DNA from: Nostoc sp. CHAB 5844
Lineage (GTDB): Bacteria > Cyanobacteriota > Cyanobacteriia > Cyanobacteriales > Nostocaceae
Assembly (NCBI RefSeq): GCF_020829595.1
Contig: NZ_JAIVFW010000028.1
Location: forward strand, 1-64,000
Direction of reading: 5' to 3'
Length of the DNA: 64,000 nucleotides
A program made the position numbers and the translations under genes. Shown here piece by piece: positions 10,490 through 21,061 of the stretch; the stretch's first letter is position 1; every line of letters begins with the position of its first letter. Under the pieces are notes generated by a model. It worked only from the letters and a program-made list of their open reading frames with translations. It was not told where the DNA came from and did not search any database.

Positions 10490-13400
10490 ACTAACGAAAA
10501 AAAAGTTTTTCGCAATCGCGTAGTGGACAAAGGTCAACTGAGAAATTTAATTTCTTGGGCATTTACCAACTACGGTACGGCGCGAACCGCAGTGATGGCG
10601 GATAAACTAAAAGATTTAGGTTTCCGTTATGCTACTAAAGCCGGAGTGTCAATCAGTGTTGATGATTTGATGGTACCACCTAGTAAGCGTAGTCTTTTGG
10701 AAGCCGCAGAAGAAGAAATTCGGGCTACAGAAGCTCGTTATCAACGCGGAGAAATCACAGAAGTTGAACGCTTCCAAAAAGTAATTGATACGTGGAATGG
10801 TACTAGTGAAGCTCTCAAAGATGAGGTAGTTGTTCACTTCAAGAAAACCAATCCTCTCAACTCTGTGTATATGATGGCGTTTTCTGGGGCGCGGGGTAAT
10901 ATTTCCCAAGTCCGTCAGTTAGTGGGAATGCGGGGACTGATGGCTGATCCGCAAGGGGAAATTATTGACTTGCCGATTAAAACTAACTTCCGAGAAGGTT
11001 TGACTGTAACCGAATATATTATTTCTTCTTATGGTGCGCGGAAAGGATTGGTAGATACTGCCCTGCGGACGGCGGACTCTGGTTATCTAACTCGCCGTTT
11101 GGTGGACGTGTCCCAGGATGTGATTATTCGGGAATTTGATTGCGGTACGAATAGAGGTATTCCTCTGCGTTCAATGACCGAAGGCAGCAAAACTTTGATC
11201 CCTCTAGCAACTCGCTTGATGGGACGGGTGATTGGCGAGGATGTAGTACATCCCACCACAGGAGAAATTATTGCACCACGCAATACCCCAGTGTCTGATG
11301 ATTTGGCGAAAGAAATTCAAAAGTCTGGGGTGAAAGAAGTTGTGGTGCGATCGCCTCTGACTTGTGAAGCCGCACGTTCTGTTTGTCAACACTGCTATGG
11401 CTGGAGTTTGGCTCACGCCAAAATGGTAGACTTGGGTGAAGCCGTCGGGATTATTGCTGCTCAAAGTATCGGTGAACCAGGTACTCAGTTGACCATGCGG
11501 ACATTCCACACAGGTGGTGTGTTCACTGGGGAAGTCGCTCAACAAGTGCGCTCAAAAATGGCTGGGACAGTTAAAATTCCGCGAAAATTACGGACAAGAC
11601 CCTACCGTACCCGTCATGGTGAAGATGCTTTGTATGTGGAAGCTAACGGCATCCTGATGTTAGAACCCAAAAAAGAAGGTTCGGAAACGCCAGTTGCCCA
11701 AGAAATTCAAGTTACCCAAGGTTCCACACTATATATAGTTGATGGTCAACAGGTAAAACAAGGTCAATTACTAGCAGAAGTGGCAATTGGTGGACGGACA
11801 ACTCGTACCAACACTGAAAAAGCAGTCAAGGATGTAGCCTCTGACTTGGCAGGGGAAGTCAAATTTGCTGATGTAGTTGCTGAACAAAAAACAGACCGTC
11901 AAGGTAACACCACAACCACAGCCGCCCGTGGTGGTTTGATTTGGATTTTGTCTGGGGAAGTTTATAACTTGCCCCCTGGTGCAGAATTGGTAGTTAACAA
12001 TGGCGATCGCATTACAACTAACGGTGTTTTAGCAGAAACTAAATTAACCAGTCAGCATGGTGGTGTAGTGCGTTTACCAGAAGCTACTCCAGGTAAGAGT
12101 ACCAGAGAAATTGAAATCATCACTGCTTCAGTAGTTTTAGACCAAGCAACTGTTACAGTCAACAGTTCTCAAGGACGGAACAACTACCTGATCTCCACTG
12201 GCAATAACCAGGAATTCAACCTCCGGGCTACTCCAGGCACAAAAGTGCAAAATGGTCAAGTAGTTGCTGAATTAATTGATGACCGCTATCGCACTACCAC
12301 TGGTGGCTTTTTGAAATTCGCTGGGCTAGAAGTCCAGAAGAAAGGTAAAGCCAAGCAAGGTTATGAAGTGGTACAGGGAGGCACAATGTTGTGGATTCCT
12401 GAAGAAACCCACGAAGTCAATAAAGATATCTCCTTGCTGTTGGTAGAAGATGGTCAGTTTGTGGAAGCTGGCTCGGAAGTTGTTAAAGATATCTTCTGCC
12501 AAAACAGCGGTGTAGTAGAAGTCACTCAGAAAAACGACATTCTGCGAGAAGTGGTCATTAAACCTGGCGAACTGCTGATGGTGGATGATCCAGAAGCTGT
12601 CATCGGTCGAGATAACACCTTTGTGCAGCCAGGGGAAGAATTGTTAGGGCAAACCTTTACAGAATTGCGCTACATCCAGTATGTCGAGTCTCCTGAAGGC
12701 CCAGCTTTGTTGAGCCGTCCGGTAGTGGAATTTGCTGTACCTAACACCCCAGATGTACCTTCTACCACATCTGTGAGTCAGCAAACCGGACGTTCAATTC
12801 AATTGCGAGCAGTACAGCGTTTGCCTTACAAAGATGCTGAACGCGTCAAATCTGTAGAAGGCGTGGAACTGCTACGTACTCAGCTAGTGTTAGAAATTGA
12901 GCAAGAAGGTGAACCAGATCATAATGCTTCTCCGCTAGCAGCAGATATTGAATTAATTGCTGATGCAGAAGACTCCGATGTACAGCGCTTGCAGCTAGTA
13001 ATTTTGGAGTCATTAGTCATTCGGCGTGACATTGTGGCTGATGCCACCCAAGGTAGTACCCAGACAAGTTTGGAAGTCCAAGATAGCCAAACCATTGCCC
13101 CTGGTGCTGTAGTCGCACGTACCCAAATCTTGTGTAAAGAAGGCGGTATTGTGCGGGGTGTCCAAAAAGGTACAGAAGCTGTACGCCGTTGCTTAGTATT
13201 GCGTCACAGCGACATGATTAAGATGACTACTGCCGCTAAACCCAAGGTGAAAGTTGGCGATTTGATGGTAGAAGGTGCCGAATTTACTCCCGGAGTATTT
13301 GCGGAAGAGTCTGGGGAAGTTGTAGAGGTTAAGAACGCGGCTCCGGCAGCGGCTGGTGATGAGTCAGCACTCAGTACCCAGAACTATACTGTGACTATTC

Positions 13401-14542
13401 GGGCTGGTCGTCCCTACCGAGTCAGTCCTGGTGCAGTATTGCAGATAGAAGACGGCGATTTGGTACAGCGCGGTGATAACTTAGTACTGTTGGTATTTGA
13501 ACGAGCTAAAACCGGAGACATCATTCAAGGTTTGCCTCGGATTGAAGAACTTCTGGAAGCTCGCAAACCAAAAGAGGCTTGTATTTTAGTCCGGCGTGGT
13601 GGTGAAGTTAAGGTAGTTTATGGTGATGGCGATGAAGCGATCGCTGTTAAAGTTGTGGAATCCAATGGTGTAGTCAGCGACTATCCCCTTGGCCCAGGAC
13701 AAAACCTCATCGTACCCGATGGTTCTCACGTCTCAGCCGGACAACCAATCACTGATGGCCCATCTAACCCCCACGAAATTTTGGAAATCTTTTTCAGCTT
13801 GGGTTCTGACGATGGAGTTTACGCTTGCGCCAGCCATGCTTTGCAGAAAGTACAAACATTCTTGGTGAACGAAGTGCAATTGGTGTATCAATCCCAGGGT
13901 ATTGATATTGCCGACAAACACATTGAAGTGATTGTGCGCCAAATGACCAACAAAGTGCGGATTGATGATGGTGGAGATACTACTATGCTTCCCGGTGAGT
14001 TGGTAGAATTGCGCCAAGTTGAGCAAGTCAACGAAGCAATGGCAATTACAGGTGGTGCTAGGGCGCAATACACACCAGTATTGCTTGGTATCACCAAAGC
14101 ATCCTTGAACACCGATAGCTTTATCTCGGCGGCATCCTTCCAAGAAACAACAAGGGTTTTGACTGAAGCAGCGATTGAAGGTAAATCCGACTGGCTGCGT
14201 GGTCTGAAAGAGAACGTAATTATCGGACGCTTGATTCCGGCAGGTACGGGATACAATACCTATGATGAACCTGGTGCGATCGATGATTATGCAACTATAG
14301 ATACTACCAGTGTCTTGGATGAAGTTGATGATCCACTAGATATGGTCTTAGACGATCGCACTGCTCGTGCCTACAATTTAGATACGCCTTCTCTGACAGA
14401 AGGTACATATGGCAGTCGTCGTACAGGATCAATTCTGGATGAAGATGATTTGATTGCTGATGAAGTTCATGACCTCATACCCGATGAAGAAGAGGATGAA
14501 TATGAGGAAGTTGACGATGACGACGATGATTTCGATATCTAA
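10487..14542 (+). CDS. rpoC2: DNA-directed RNA polymerase subunit beta' (C-terminal part)
   Basis: A 1,351-residue subunit carrying the C-terminal two-thirds of beta'. Four Cys of the second zinc site lie around [16 protein letters not shown] near residue 295. The trigger-loop start [18 protein letters not shown] lies near residue 335 and its continuation [16 protein letters not shown] near residue 1010. The roughly 650 residues between are the cyanobacterial/plastid SI3 insertion, with repeated sandwich-barrel hybrid motifs. The protein ends in a very acidic tail ([17 protein letters not shown]). The start ATG lies inside a heptamer repeat. Confidence 0.98.
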   Translation: MTNEKKVFRNRVVDKGQLRNLISWAFTNYGTARTAVMADKLKDLGFRYATKAGVSISVDDLMVPPSKRSLLEAAEEEIRATEARYQRGEITEVERFQKVIDTWNGTSEALKDEVVVHFKKTNPLNSVYMMAFSGARGNISQVRQLVGMRGLMADPQGEIIDLPIKTNFREGLTVTEYIISSYGARKGLVDTALRTADSGYLTRRLVDVSQDVIIREFDCGTNRGIPLRSMTEGSKTLIPLATRLMGRVIGEDVVHPTTGEIIAPRNTPVSDDLAKEIQKSGVKEVVVRSPLTCEAARSVCQHCYGWSLAHAKMVDLGEAVGIIAAQSIGEPGTQLTMRTFHTGGVFTGEVAQQVRSKMAGTVKIPRKLRTRPYRTRHGEDALYVEANGILMLEPKKEGSETPVAQEIQVTQGSTLYIVDGQQVKQGQLLAEVAIGGRTTRTNTEKAVKDVASDLAGEVKFADVVAEQKTDRQGNTTTTAARGGLIWILSGEVYNLPPGAELVVNNGDRITTNGVLAETKLTSQHGGVVRLPEATPGKSTREIEIITASVVLDQATVTVNSSQGRNNYLISTGNNQEFNLRATPGTKVQNGQVVAELIDDRYRTTTGGFLKFAGLEVQKKGKAKQGYEVVQGGTMLWIPEETHEVNKDISLLLVEDGQFVEAGSEVVKDIFCQNSGVVEVTQKNDILREVVIKPGELLMVDDPEAVIGRDNTFVQPGEELLGQTFTELRYIQYVESPEGPALLSRPVVEFAVPNTPDVPSTTSVSQQTGRSIQLRAVQRLPYKDAERVKSVEGVELLRTQLVLEIEQEGEPDHNASPLAADIELIADAEDSDVQRLQLVILESLVIRRDIVADATQGSTQTSLEVQDSQTIAPGAVVARTQILCKEGGIVRGVQKGTEAVRRCLVLRHSDMIKMTTAAKPKVKVGDLMVEGAEFTPGVFAEESGEVVEVKNAAPAAAGDESALSTQNYTVTIRAGRPYRVSPGAVLQIEDGDLVQRGDNLVLLVFERAKTGDIIQGLPRIEELLEARKPKEACILVRRGGEVKVVYGDGDEAIAVKVVESNGVVSDYPLGPGQNLIVPDGSHVSAGQPITDGPSNPHEILEIFFSLGSDDGVYACASHALQKVQTFLVNEVQLVYQSQGIDIADKHIEVIVRQMTNKVRIDDGGDTTMLPGELVELRQVEQVNEAMAITGGARAQYTPVLLGITKASLNTDSFISAASFQETTRVLTEAAIEGKSDWLRGLKENVIIGRLIPAGTGYNTYDEPGAIDDYATIDTTSVLDEVDDPLDMVLDDRTARAYNLDTPSLTEGTYGSRRTGSILDEDDLIADEVHDLIPDEEEDEYEEVDDDDDDFDI

Positions 14543-14566
14543 ATCAAAAGTCAATAATTAATTAAC

Positions 14567-14597
14567 AAGGCAGAAGAAAGTTTTCTTTTGCCTTTTT
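14567..14597 (+). terminator. Rho-independent terminator after rpoC2
   Basis: AAGGCAGAAG pairs with CTTTTGCCTT (one G-U pair) around an eight-base loop and runs into a short T tract, 25 bases after the rpoC2 stop. This is the likely end of the polymerase operon. Confidence 0.6.
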
Positions 14598-14906
14598 CTT
14601 TTGACTATATTGCAGAAATTATGGTCAAATTATTTAATAGCAGGACTTATACCAATTCACAATTCGCAATTCGCAATTAAAAAACGCAAGATGCAGCAAG
14701 GCTTTCATGGTTTATATCTGTATCATATTTTTCGGGCAATGGTATTACGCAGTAATAACGAACAACAAACCGCAAAGGACACAAAGTACACAAAGAAAAG
14801 AGTTTTCAGAGAGATTTTGCGTCAGTCATAAAATTATTAAATATAAAAGTTTATGTAACTTTTACTTATACAAGCAATTTAATCAGCAAGAAAATAGATT
14901 TGATAT
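14598..14906. other. Intergenic region with TTCGCAA-type repeats
   Basis: About 310 bases with three to four copies of an (A)ATTCGCAA-like unit near 14660-14680 and an A-rich stretch. Overlapping frames at 14601-14910 have no recognisable family and appear to be chance frames. Confidence 0.5.
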
Positions 14907-15455
14907 ATGACTAACGAAACACATATTCCATCTTTAACAAACCTAGAATATTTTTCCTACATTGATGAACAAGGTCAATTACCTGAAATATTTCAGGGAA
15001 AAATCGGTGTATATGCTATTTTTGACCAAAATAAATCGCTACAATTTGTGGGATATTCTCGTGATGTATATTTGAGTCTGAAACAACATTTAGTTCGTCA
15101 ACCAGAACAATGTTACTGGGTGAAAGTCCAAACTATTGAACGTCCTAACCGGACAATTTTAGAAAATATTGAGAATGCTTGGATTACAGAAAATGGAAGT
15201 ATCCCTGTAGGCAATGGAGAAAATAAAGAAAAATGGACACAACCTATCAATGTTAAAAGCTTAATGACATTAGAAGAACAGGCAAGTTATCAAAATCCAG
15301 CTAATGATGAGTTAGCGCAAATAAAAATTATTAAGAATGTAGCACGACGAGTAGAAGCAGAAATTGTCAAACTTTTAGAATCTCGTGGTTTGCAAACACA
15401 ACTCCGCTTTAATCCTAAATTAAAAGAAGAAGGTTTGCTGGATTTGAAGTCTTGA
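14907..15455 (+). CDS. GIY-YIG-like nuclease domain protein
   Basis: A 182-residue protein. Residues about 33-75 look like a GIY-YIG fold: GVYAIFD as the GIY strand, FVGYSRDV as the YIG strand, then a helix with an aligned Lys/His. The catalytic Arg is plausible in YSRD. The C-terminal third (residues about 130-182) is charged and helical. Proteins of this type occur across cyanobacteria without a known substrate. Its AT-rich upstream region suggests its own promoter. Nuclease activity is an inference from the fold only. Confidence 0.6.
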   Translation: MTNETHIPSLTNLEYFSYIDEQGQLPEIFQGKIGVYAIFDQNKSLQFVGYSRDVYLSLKQHLVRQPEQCYWVKVQTIERPNRTILENIENAWITENGSIPVGNGENKEKWTQPINVKSLMTLEEQASYQNPANDELAQIKIIKNVARRVEAEIVKLLESRGLQTQLRFNPKLKEEGLLDLKS

Positions 15456-15492
15456 AGAAAAATTTAGAAGCCAAAATCAATAGAAAATTATT

Positions 15493-15653
15493 CAGACTTA
15501 CGCACGAGTCAGGGAAAATCGTAGACGCGCCAGCAGCTTCCCGCAGGATACCACAGAGAATACAGAGAAGACACAGAGAAGTTGGAGCGTCGGCTTCCGC
15601 CGATCTGAACTTCGTTGGGAAGAGAGTTTGAGAGGTTTTTTGCGTAAGTCCTG
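15493..15653. repeat. Small inverted-repeat element with ACTTACGCA ends
   Basis: The left end CAGACTTACGCA (15493-15504) is the near-perfect inverse of TGCGTAAGTCCTG (15641-15653). The 136 bases between carry no gene but include GC-rich hairpin pieces. It resembles a non-autonomous element (MITE). Two related elements lie at 28823-28953 and 29001-29176. Confidence 0.6.
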
Positions 15654-15656
15654 TTC

Positions 15657-16961
15657 TTACTGGAATTGCTTAAATTTATTATTTGCTGATAGCAATAACT
15701 CTTGAGCTTTTAAATAAACAGTTGTACCTTTTTCCACCTTTTCTAATTGGTTAATAATACTGTGTAACTGACTAACTACACGATTGCGCTCCACATTTTG
15801 GGTGTCAGAAGGAATTGAAGCCACTAAGTTTTCTATTTCTCTTTGCGCTCTGGCTAAAGCTTGTACAGAATCTGCTTCAGCTTGTCGTCTAACTTTGACC
15901 TGACCTAAATTAGTCTCATAAGTTGCTAGTAACTTTTGTGCTTCTGCATAACCTACCACATCTTCGGAAGAAATCTGTTTTAATCGATTAATGGCTTCTG
16001 ACCACAAATTTTCTATTTGTTGCCATTCGGTGACTGTGTGCGGTGGATTTTGACCAGCTTTAGCTGCTTGCCAAGAAAATTGCTGTGCTGCGGTAATCAA
16101 AGCACTGACGCGTTCATTGTCAGCTGCTAATCCCACAACTTCCTTAAATTCACGCTTGTAGCCATCTAGTTGATTTTGAGCAGTTTTGCCAGCTAAGGTT
16201 TGGCTGGGAATTTCTTCTAACTTATCGAGTGCTGAACGCCAAGCTGCGATCGCTGACTTTTTATCGGTTATTGTTGTAGCTTGTTGATACTGCTGTTTTG
16301 CATTTAATAATGTCTGGTTATGCTCAACCAACAAAGTTTGTGCATTTTTTTCCTGAAAAACCTTGGCTTCTAGTTGTCCTACTTGACGACGCGCCGCATT
16401 TAAACCATAAACACTGAACTGCCAGTCATACCACCAATATTTATATTCTGGCAAATCATTAACCAACCCAGTGGGTAAATTATTCAGATGTGTTTTTGTC
16501 TGTAGCAGTTGCTCTGCACCCAACGCCAAATCTGCTGCACTAGTTGGCTTTTCAATCAAGTATTCAGCTTGCTCAATTGATACTAAAGCCTGCCGATAGT
16601 GTTGTTCCATACTTATGTAACTGGGTAGTAACAAAAATGGAGCATTTTGCACCACATTCCGGCGAATTATCGGTGAAGGCAGATTTGCCACCCAAACCAC
16701 ACCTGCGGGAATGCCAATAAGTATTGTTATCCAAATGAGTTTACTACCTATACCTTTGTTGGCTTTGCTAGGTCTTTGTTTAGGGGATGTACTGCTTACC
16801 TGGGCTTGTGCTGCTATTTCTTGTTCTAATTCAGCCAGAGTTTTTGGTTGTAATGGTTTTGCTGGTTGCTTCAGCACTGTTGGTGGTTGACTGATTCCTG
16901 ATAGATTTATCCCAGAGCTATTACGTAAAAAAATTTTAGTAATTTCGTGTAAAAAAGCCAT
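15657..16961 (-). CDS. Single-pass membrane protein with long helical domain, unknown function
   Basis: Not assigned to a known family. The frame opens at a TTG at 16994, but the first ATG (16959-16961, MAFLHEITKIF) is the more likely start, giving 434 residues. A Pro-rich stretch and a basic region (KQRPSKANKG) precede one membrane segment, IWITILIGIPAGVVWVANL, around residues 75-95. The remaining roughly 330 residues are Gln/Glu/Ala-rich and helical, with repeated LWSEAINRLKQI- and AWRSALDKLEEI-like stretches suggesting coiled-coil or TPR-like repeats. It lies on the same strand as the two CHAT genes, 180 bases beyond the first. Confidence 0.6.
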   Translation of the reverse strand: MAFLHEITKIFLRNSSGINLSGISQPPTVLKQPAKPLQPKTLAELEQEIAAQAQVSSTSPKQRPSKANKGIGSKLIWITILIGIPAGVVWVANLPSPIIRRNVVQNAPFLLLPSYISMEQHYRQALVSIEQAEYLIEKPTSAADLALGAEQLLQTKTHLNNLPTGLVNDLPEYKYWWYDWQFSVYGLNAARRQVGQLEAKVFQEKNAQTLLVEHNQTLLNAKQQYQQATTITDKKSAIAAWRSALDKLEEIPSQTLAGKTAQNQLDGYKREFKEVVGLAADNERVSALITAAQQFSWQAAKAGQNPPHTVTEWQQIENLWSEAINRLKQISSEDVVGYAEAQKLLATYETNLGQVKVRRQAEADSVQALARAQREIENLVASIPSDTQNVERNRVVSQLHSIINQLEKVEKGTTVYLKAQELLLSANNKFKQFQ

Positions 16962-17140
16962 AAGTATATTCAATGCTGAGTTTAGTATTCCCAAACTCGG
17001 CTCGTAATAAAAACAAATTTTTTCGTTTTATATTATGTCTGGCTGATTAATTGGAATTCGATACATCTGTGCAGAAACAGCAAAACCTTCTCCCCTGCTC
17101 TTCTGCGGTCTTAATGACAAGTATTTTACAGTACACGATA

Positions 17141-20100
17141 TTACTTCCACTCACCTTGTAAAGTAAAGCCAGCCCAATAATAAGGTGCAGAATAATTTTC
17201 ATCTTGCGACAATTCCAGCCTAGCCGCTCGTAGTGCCGCCGCAGGTGTCATTCCCTGTTTCAAGATTTTGGTGTAAAATGCCTTCATCAATTTTGCCGTC
17301 GCTTCATCATCCACATTCCACAAACTTACTAACACACGCGGGCTACCAGCATACATAAATCCTCTGGCTAATCCGACTAATCCTTCGCCCTTGATTTCTT
17401 GGCTTAAGCCAGTTTCGCAAGCACTGAGAACGATTAATTCGGCAGGCAGTTTGAGGTTGAAAATATCTTGCAGACGCAAAAAGCCATTTTGTAACATTCC
17501 TTTTTCGTCGTATAGTGACAGCACCACGCCTGATAAAGCGGGGTTTTCGGTATCCAAAATGCCGTGGGTGGCAATATGTACCATGCGGTATTGACTCAGT
17601 TTGGAACTAGTAACAAAAGCACGGTTAGCAGCAAAGTCTAATGCTTGCAGAGTCTGAGATTTAGGTACTAAAGCTAAAATTCCCTCTGCTTCTTGACGCG
17701 TGAAAGATAAACGCTCAAAAGAGAAATTGGGATTGATGAATGGAATGTTTTGCTTGGGTATGGGCTGATGGATAATTTTAGTGAGGCGATCGTCATCATG
17801 ACTAAATACAGCATCTGCTATGACAGCTAAAGTTTTAGGAGGAATTTTGCGTTCTCTGTGTTCGCGCCTGATAACGGCTAGAGTCGAAGCTGAAGGTACG
17901 TAAATGACTTCGTGTGTTTCTAGCAGAGGTTTAATGTTCTTACCTGATGTTCCAGGTTGAGCTAGTGCAGAAAATGGCAGATATTGTAAAGGGCCGTCAC
18001 CAACGATAACCAGACGTTTGTTTTTAATTTTGTCAGCAACTGGTTGTAACAGCATTTGATTGAGTTTTTCCAGCACTTCGTAACTACTAAAAGTACCTAA
18101 ACCAGAGCTTGCATCTATCTTTGTGTTGGCATTGAGGCGGTAGTAGCGGATTTTCAATAAATAGTTAAATTGCTTAACAGCTTTTTCAATATCTGCGCGT
18201 TTGGGTAACTCATAGCTGCTCATACTAGTTTTACTAACTGCCCACAAATAGCTGCGTTCTTCACCCAGAGCGTATTCTAACAACAGAGTATCGTTATCAA
18301 GTACTTGCTGTTGAATTTCTTTGAGAGAAAGCGGTTGAGGCTGAGTTAATGCGGCATACTTGGGACTGGTAAATCTGATTTGTGCCTGTACTTCTTGATA
18401 GTCTTTAAGAAGTGAGGCCAGTTCGTTTTCTACGACATGGGCTTGTTCTGGAGTGTATTGGCCACTGTTGTAGAGTTCTAAACGATGTTTCTCGGTTGCA
18501 TCCAGTCGCTTTTGCAAGTTTTGTTCTGCTTCTAGTAATTTTGGCTCTACACCTTGGCGAATATCAGCATTAGCTTCTGTGAGTAGTTCCAACAAACTAC
18601 GAGAACGATATTTTTCACTGTTTTGTAGCGCTAAAGCATCGTAGCCTTGGGTTGGGTATTGCTTGTGCAACTGCATTAATAAGTCGTTGCAAAACTGGTA
18701 AATGGTTTGCTGTGAGGCAAAATAAGAGGTACGCAGTTGCTCGTTAGTGATTTTTGTACGTAAGTTTTCGATGAGATGAATAGCTGCTTCAATTTGAATT
18801 AGGGATTTTTTGAGGTTGCCTTGGTTACGTTCTAGATAAGCAATATTATAGAGAGTAATTGCTTCGCCAGCTTTATCTCTCATTTGCCGTCGTAGGGGCA
18901 GAGACTGGTTGTAGTATTTCAGTGCTTGCTGTCTATCTCCCAATACGGAGTAAACACCGCCAATATTGTTGAGGGTGGTAGCTTCACCTGCTTTATCACT
19001 TACTCGCCGTGATAAGAGTAGGGATTGATTATAGTGTTTAAGTGCTTGCTGTTTATCTCCTAATGAGTCATAGACACGGCCAATGTTATTGAGAGTAACG
19101 GCTTCGCCAGTTTTATCGCCGACTTGTCGCCTTAAGGGCAGAGATTGGTTGTAGTATTTGAGTGCTTGCTGTTTGTCTCCCAAGCCATCGTAGACACGGC
19201 CAATATTATTGAGAGTGACAGCTTCGCCAGTTTTATCGCTGACTTGTCGCCTCAAGGGCAGAGACTGGTTGTAGTATTTGAGTGCTTGCTGTCTATCTCC
19301 CAAGGCATTGTAGATACCGCCGATGTTGTTGAGGGTAGTTGCTTCACCAGCTTTATCCCTCACTTGTCGAGATAGGGCTAGGGATTGGTTATAAAATCCT
19401 AAAGCCTGCTGTTTGTCTCCTAATCCGTCGTAGACACTACCAATGTTATTGAGAGTGGCGGCTTCGCCAGTTTTATCTCCTACTTGCCGTCTTAAAGGCA
19501 GAGATTGGTTGTAGTATTTGAGTGCCTGCTGTTTGTCTGCTAAGGCATCGTAGACGCGTCCGATATTATTGAGAGTAACTGCTTGCCCAGCTTTATCGCC
19601 TACTTGTCGTGATAGGACTAGGGATTGGTTGTAATATTTGAGTGCTTGCTGTTTATCTCCCAATGCATCGTAGATACCGCCAATGTTGTTGAGAGTGATG
19701 GCTTCGCCAGTTCTATCTCCTACTTGCCGTCTTAAGGGCATGGACTGGTTGTAATATTTGAGTGCTTGCTGTTTGTCTCCTAATGCGTCATAAACACCGC
19801 CGATGTTGTTGAGAATAACTGCTTGTCCAGATCTATCTCCTGCTTGTTGTGATATTGGCAGGGATTGGTTGTAGTACACCAGTGCCTGCTGTTTGTCTCC
19901 CAAGGCATCGTAGACACCACCGATGTTATTGAGGGTGATCGCTTCTTGGGCTTTATTTCCCATTTTTTGCGATATTGGTAGGGACTGGTTGTAGTAGTTA
20001 AGTGCTTGCTGTTTGTCTCCCAAGGCATTGTAAACACCGCCGATGTTGTTGAGAATAACTGCTTGTCCTGCTTGATCTCCCTCTTGTTTTAATAGGGCTA

Positions 20101-20659
20101 GGGATTTGTTGTAGTACACTAATGCCTGCTGTTTGTCTCCTAATGCATCGTAGACACCGCCGATATTGTTGAGAGTAACTGCTTGTCCGGCTTGATCGCC
20201 TACTTGCTGTCTCAAAGGCAAAGACTGTTTGAAGAATATTAGTGCTTGTTGTTTTTCACCTAGGGCATCATAAATAAAACCAAGCTCGTTGAGAGTGATT
20301 GCTTGTTGTTTAATATCGCCAATTTGTTGCCATAGTTTCAAGGCGGTTTCAAATTTAGCGATCGCTTGTCTTAAAGATATGGCTGTTCCTCGCTGAAGTA
20401 AATCTTCTCCTTCTTGAAAGATTTTCTCTGCGTTAGTACGGTTAACTTCTGGTGAAATTGTTTGTGTTTCTTGGGTAATATTTAGGTTAACTTCTGGTGA
20501 AATTGTTTGTGGTTTTTGGTTAATAGTTGGTACAGATTGCCCCCCAGTTACACTTGATTCAGCCAACATTATCATGCTAACTAAGAGAAGAGAAGTGTGA
20601 CTTGTGAACGCTGCTAAAAATCTTCTTAGCTTCTGGTGAAGTTCGATTCTCTTAGTCAT
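17141..20659 (-). CDS. Secreted CHAT-domain protein with 12 tandem TPRs
   Basis: 1,172 residues from the ATG at 20657-20659. A TTG 18 bases upstream is open too, but the paralogue at 21062-23563 starts at the aligned ATG. The order is an N-terminal hydrophobic signal (SLLLVSMIMLAES), about twelve nearly identical 40-residue TPR units (GDKQQALKYYNQSLPL, then TLNNIG), degenerate TPRs and a linker, then a caspase-like CHAT protease domain over the last 400 residues. The catalytic His (HIATHG, about residue 1030) and Cys (LSACETG, about 1081) are both present. CHAT-TPR proteins are predicted regulated proteases. Its target and trigger are unknown. It is likely periplasmic if the signal works. Confidence 0.85.
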   Translation of the reverse strand: MTKRIELHQKLRRFLAAFTSHTSLLLVSMIMLAESSVTGGQSVPTINQKPQTISPEVNLNITQETQTISPEVNRTNAEKIFQEGEDLLQRGTAISLRQAIAKFETALKLWQQIGDIKQQAITLNELGFIYDALGEKQQALIFFKQSLPLRQQVGDQAGQAVTLNNIGGVYDALGDKQQALVYYNKSLALLKQEGDQAGQAVILNNIGGVYNALGDKQQALNYYNQSLPISQKMGNKAQEAITLNNIGGVYDALGDKQQALVYYNQSLPISQQAGDRSGQAVILNNIGGVYDALGDKQQALKYYNQSMPLRRQVGDRTGEAITLNNIGGIYDALGDKQQALKYYNQSLVLSRQVGDKAGQAVTLNNIGRVYDALADKQQALKYYNQSLPLRRQVGDKTGEAATLNNIGSVYDGLGDKQQALGFYNQSLALSRQVRDKAGEATTLNNIGGIYNALGDRQQALKYYNQSLPLRRQVSDKTGEAVTLNNIGRVYDGLGDKQQALKYYNQSLPLRRQVGDKTGEAVTLNNIGRVYDSLGDKQQALKHYNQSLLLSRRVSDKAGEATTLNNIGGVYSVLGDRQQALKYYNQSLPLRRQMRDKAGEAITLYNIAYLERNQGNLKKSLIQIEAAIHLIENLRTKITNEQLRTSYFASQQTIYQFCNDLLMQLHKQYPTQGYDALALQNSEKYRSRSLLELLTEANADIRQGVEPKLLEAEQNLQKRLDATEKHRLELYNSGQYTPEQAHVVENELASLLKDYQEVQAQIRFTSPKYAALTQPQPLSLKEIQQQVLDNDTLLLEYALGEERSYLWAVSKTSMSSYELPKRADIEKAVKQFNYLLKIRYYRLNANTKIDASSGLGTFSSYEVLEKLNQMLLQPVADKIKNKRLVIVGDGPLQYLPFSALAQPGTSGKNIKPLLETHEVIYVPSASTLAVIRREHRERKIPPKTLAVIADAVFSHDDDRLTKIIHQPIPKQNIPFINPNFSFERLSFTRQEAEGILALVPKSQTLQALDFAANRAFVTSSKLSQYRMVHIATHGILDTENPALSGVVLSLYDEKGMLQNGFLRLQDIFNLKLPAELIVLSACETGLSQEIKGEGLVGLARGFMYAGSPRVLVSLWNVDDEATAKLMKAFYTKILKQGMTPAAALRAARLELSQDENYSAPYYWAGFTLQGEWK
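18830..20270 (-). repeat. 120-bp tandem repeat array coding for 12 TPR units
   Basis: About twelve head-to-tail 120-base units encode the 40-residue TPRs of the CHAT gene. Neighbouring units are very similar also at synonymous positions, which points to recent duplication or gene conversion. Out-of-frame reading frames in this stretch are by-products of the repeat. Confidence 0.85.
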
Positions 20660-21061
20660 AACAGCATTTTTTAACAAGAACTTGTAACTGATTTACTATA
20701 CTTTTAGGTACTGTATAGCTGGGAATTTTTAATAAAAAAAACCGACTTATAGCAGGTAACAGGTAACAGGTAACAGGTGACAGAGTTAAAAGACTTTTGG
20801 TGTTTAAGTTTGATCATCTAACGATGTTCTAATTACCTTGATTATTGCTACATAGGAATCAAATAGGATTCCTGAAAAAATCTCAGTAATTTTGTAGGGT
20901 GTGTGCTCAGCGAGAGTACGCACCGTCAATCTTTGGCGGTGCGTTAGGACTGCCGTCCATAACACTACTACCAAACTGTAAGTGTGAATAGTCAAGTGTC
21001 GTCTTTAATTAAAAATCCAAAGTATACTATCACTATTGCCAAAATATCTTAGTATTCTGTG
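20660..21061. other. Spacer between CHAT genes with AGGTAAC repeats and a hairpin
   Basis: Four tandem AGGTAAC/AGGTGAC heptamers lie at 20754-20781. A hairpin with stem ACGCACCG/CGGTGCGT lies at 20918-20944 within a GC-rich dispersed-repeat-like piece. A 63-codon minus frame at 20804-20995 covers this repeat and is not taken as a gene. Confidence 0.6.

Noticed and set aside
14601-14910. Two overlapping plus-strand frames after rpoC2
   Set aside because: They cross TTCGCAA repeats and AT-rich sequence and show no family similarity.
19145-20037. Frames on both strands inside the TPR array (19145-19375 plus, 19780-20037 minus)
   Set aside because: They are periodic by-products of the 120-base coding repeat in the CHAT gene.
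20804-20995. 63-codon minus frame between the CHAT genes
   Set aside because: Covers a hairpin repeat; no similarity and no ribosome site.
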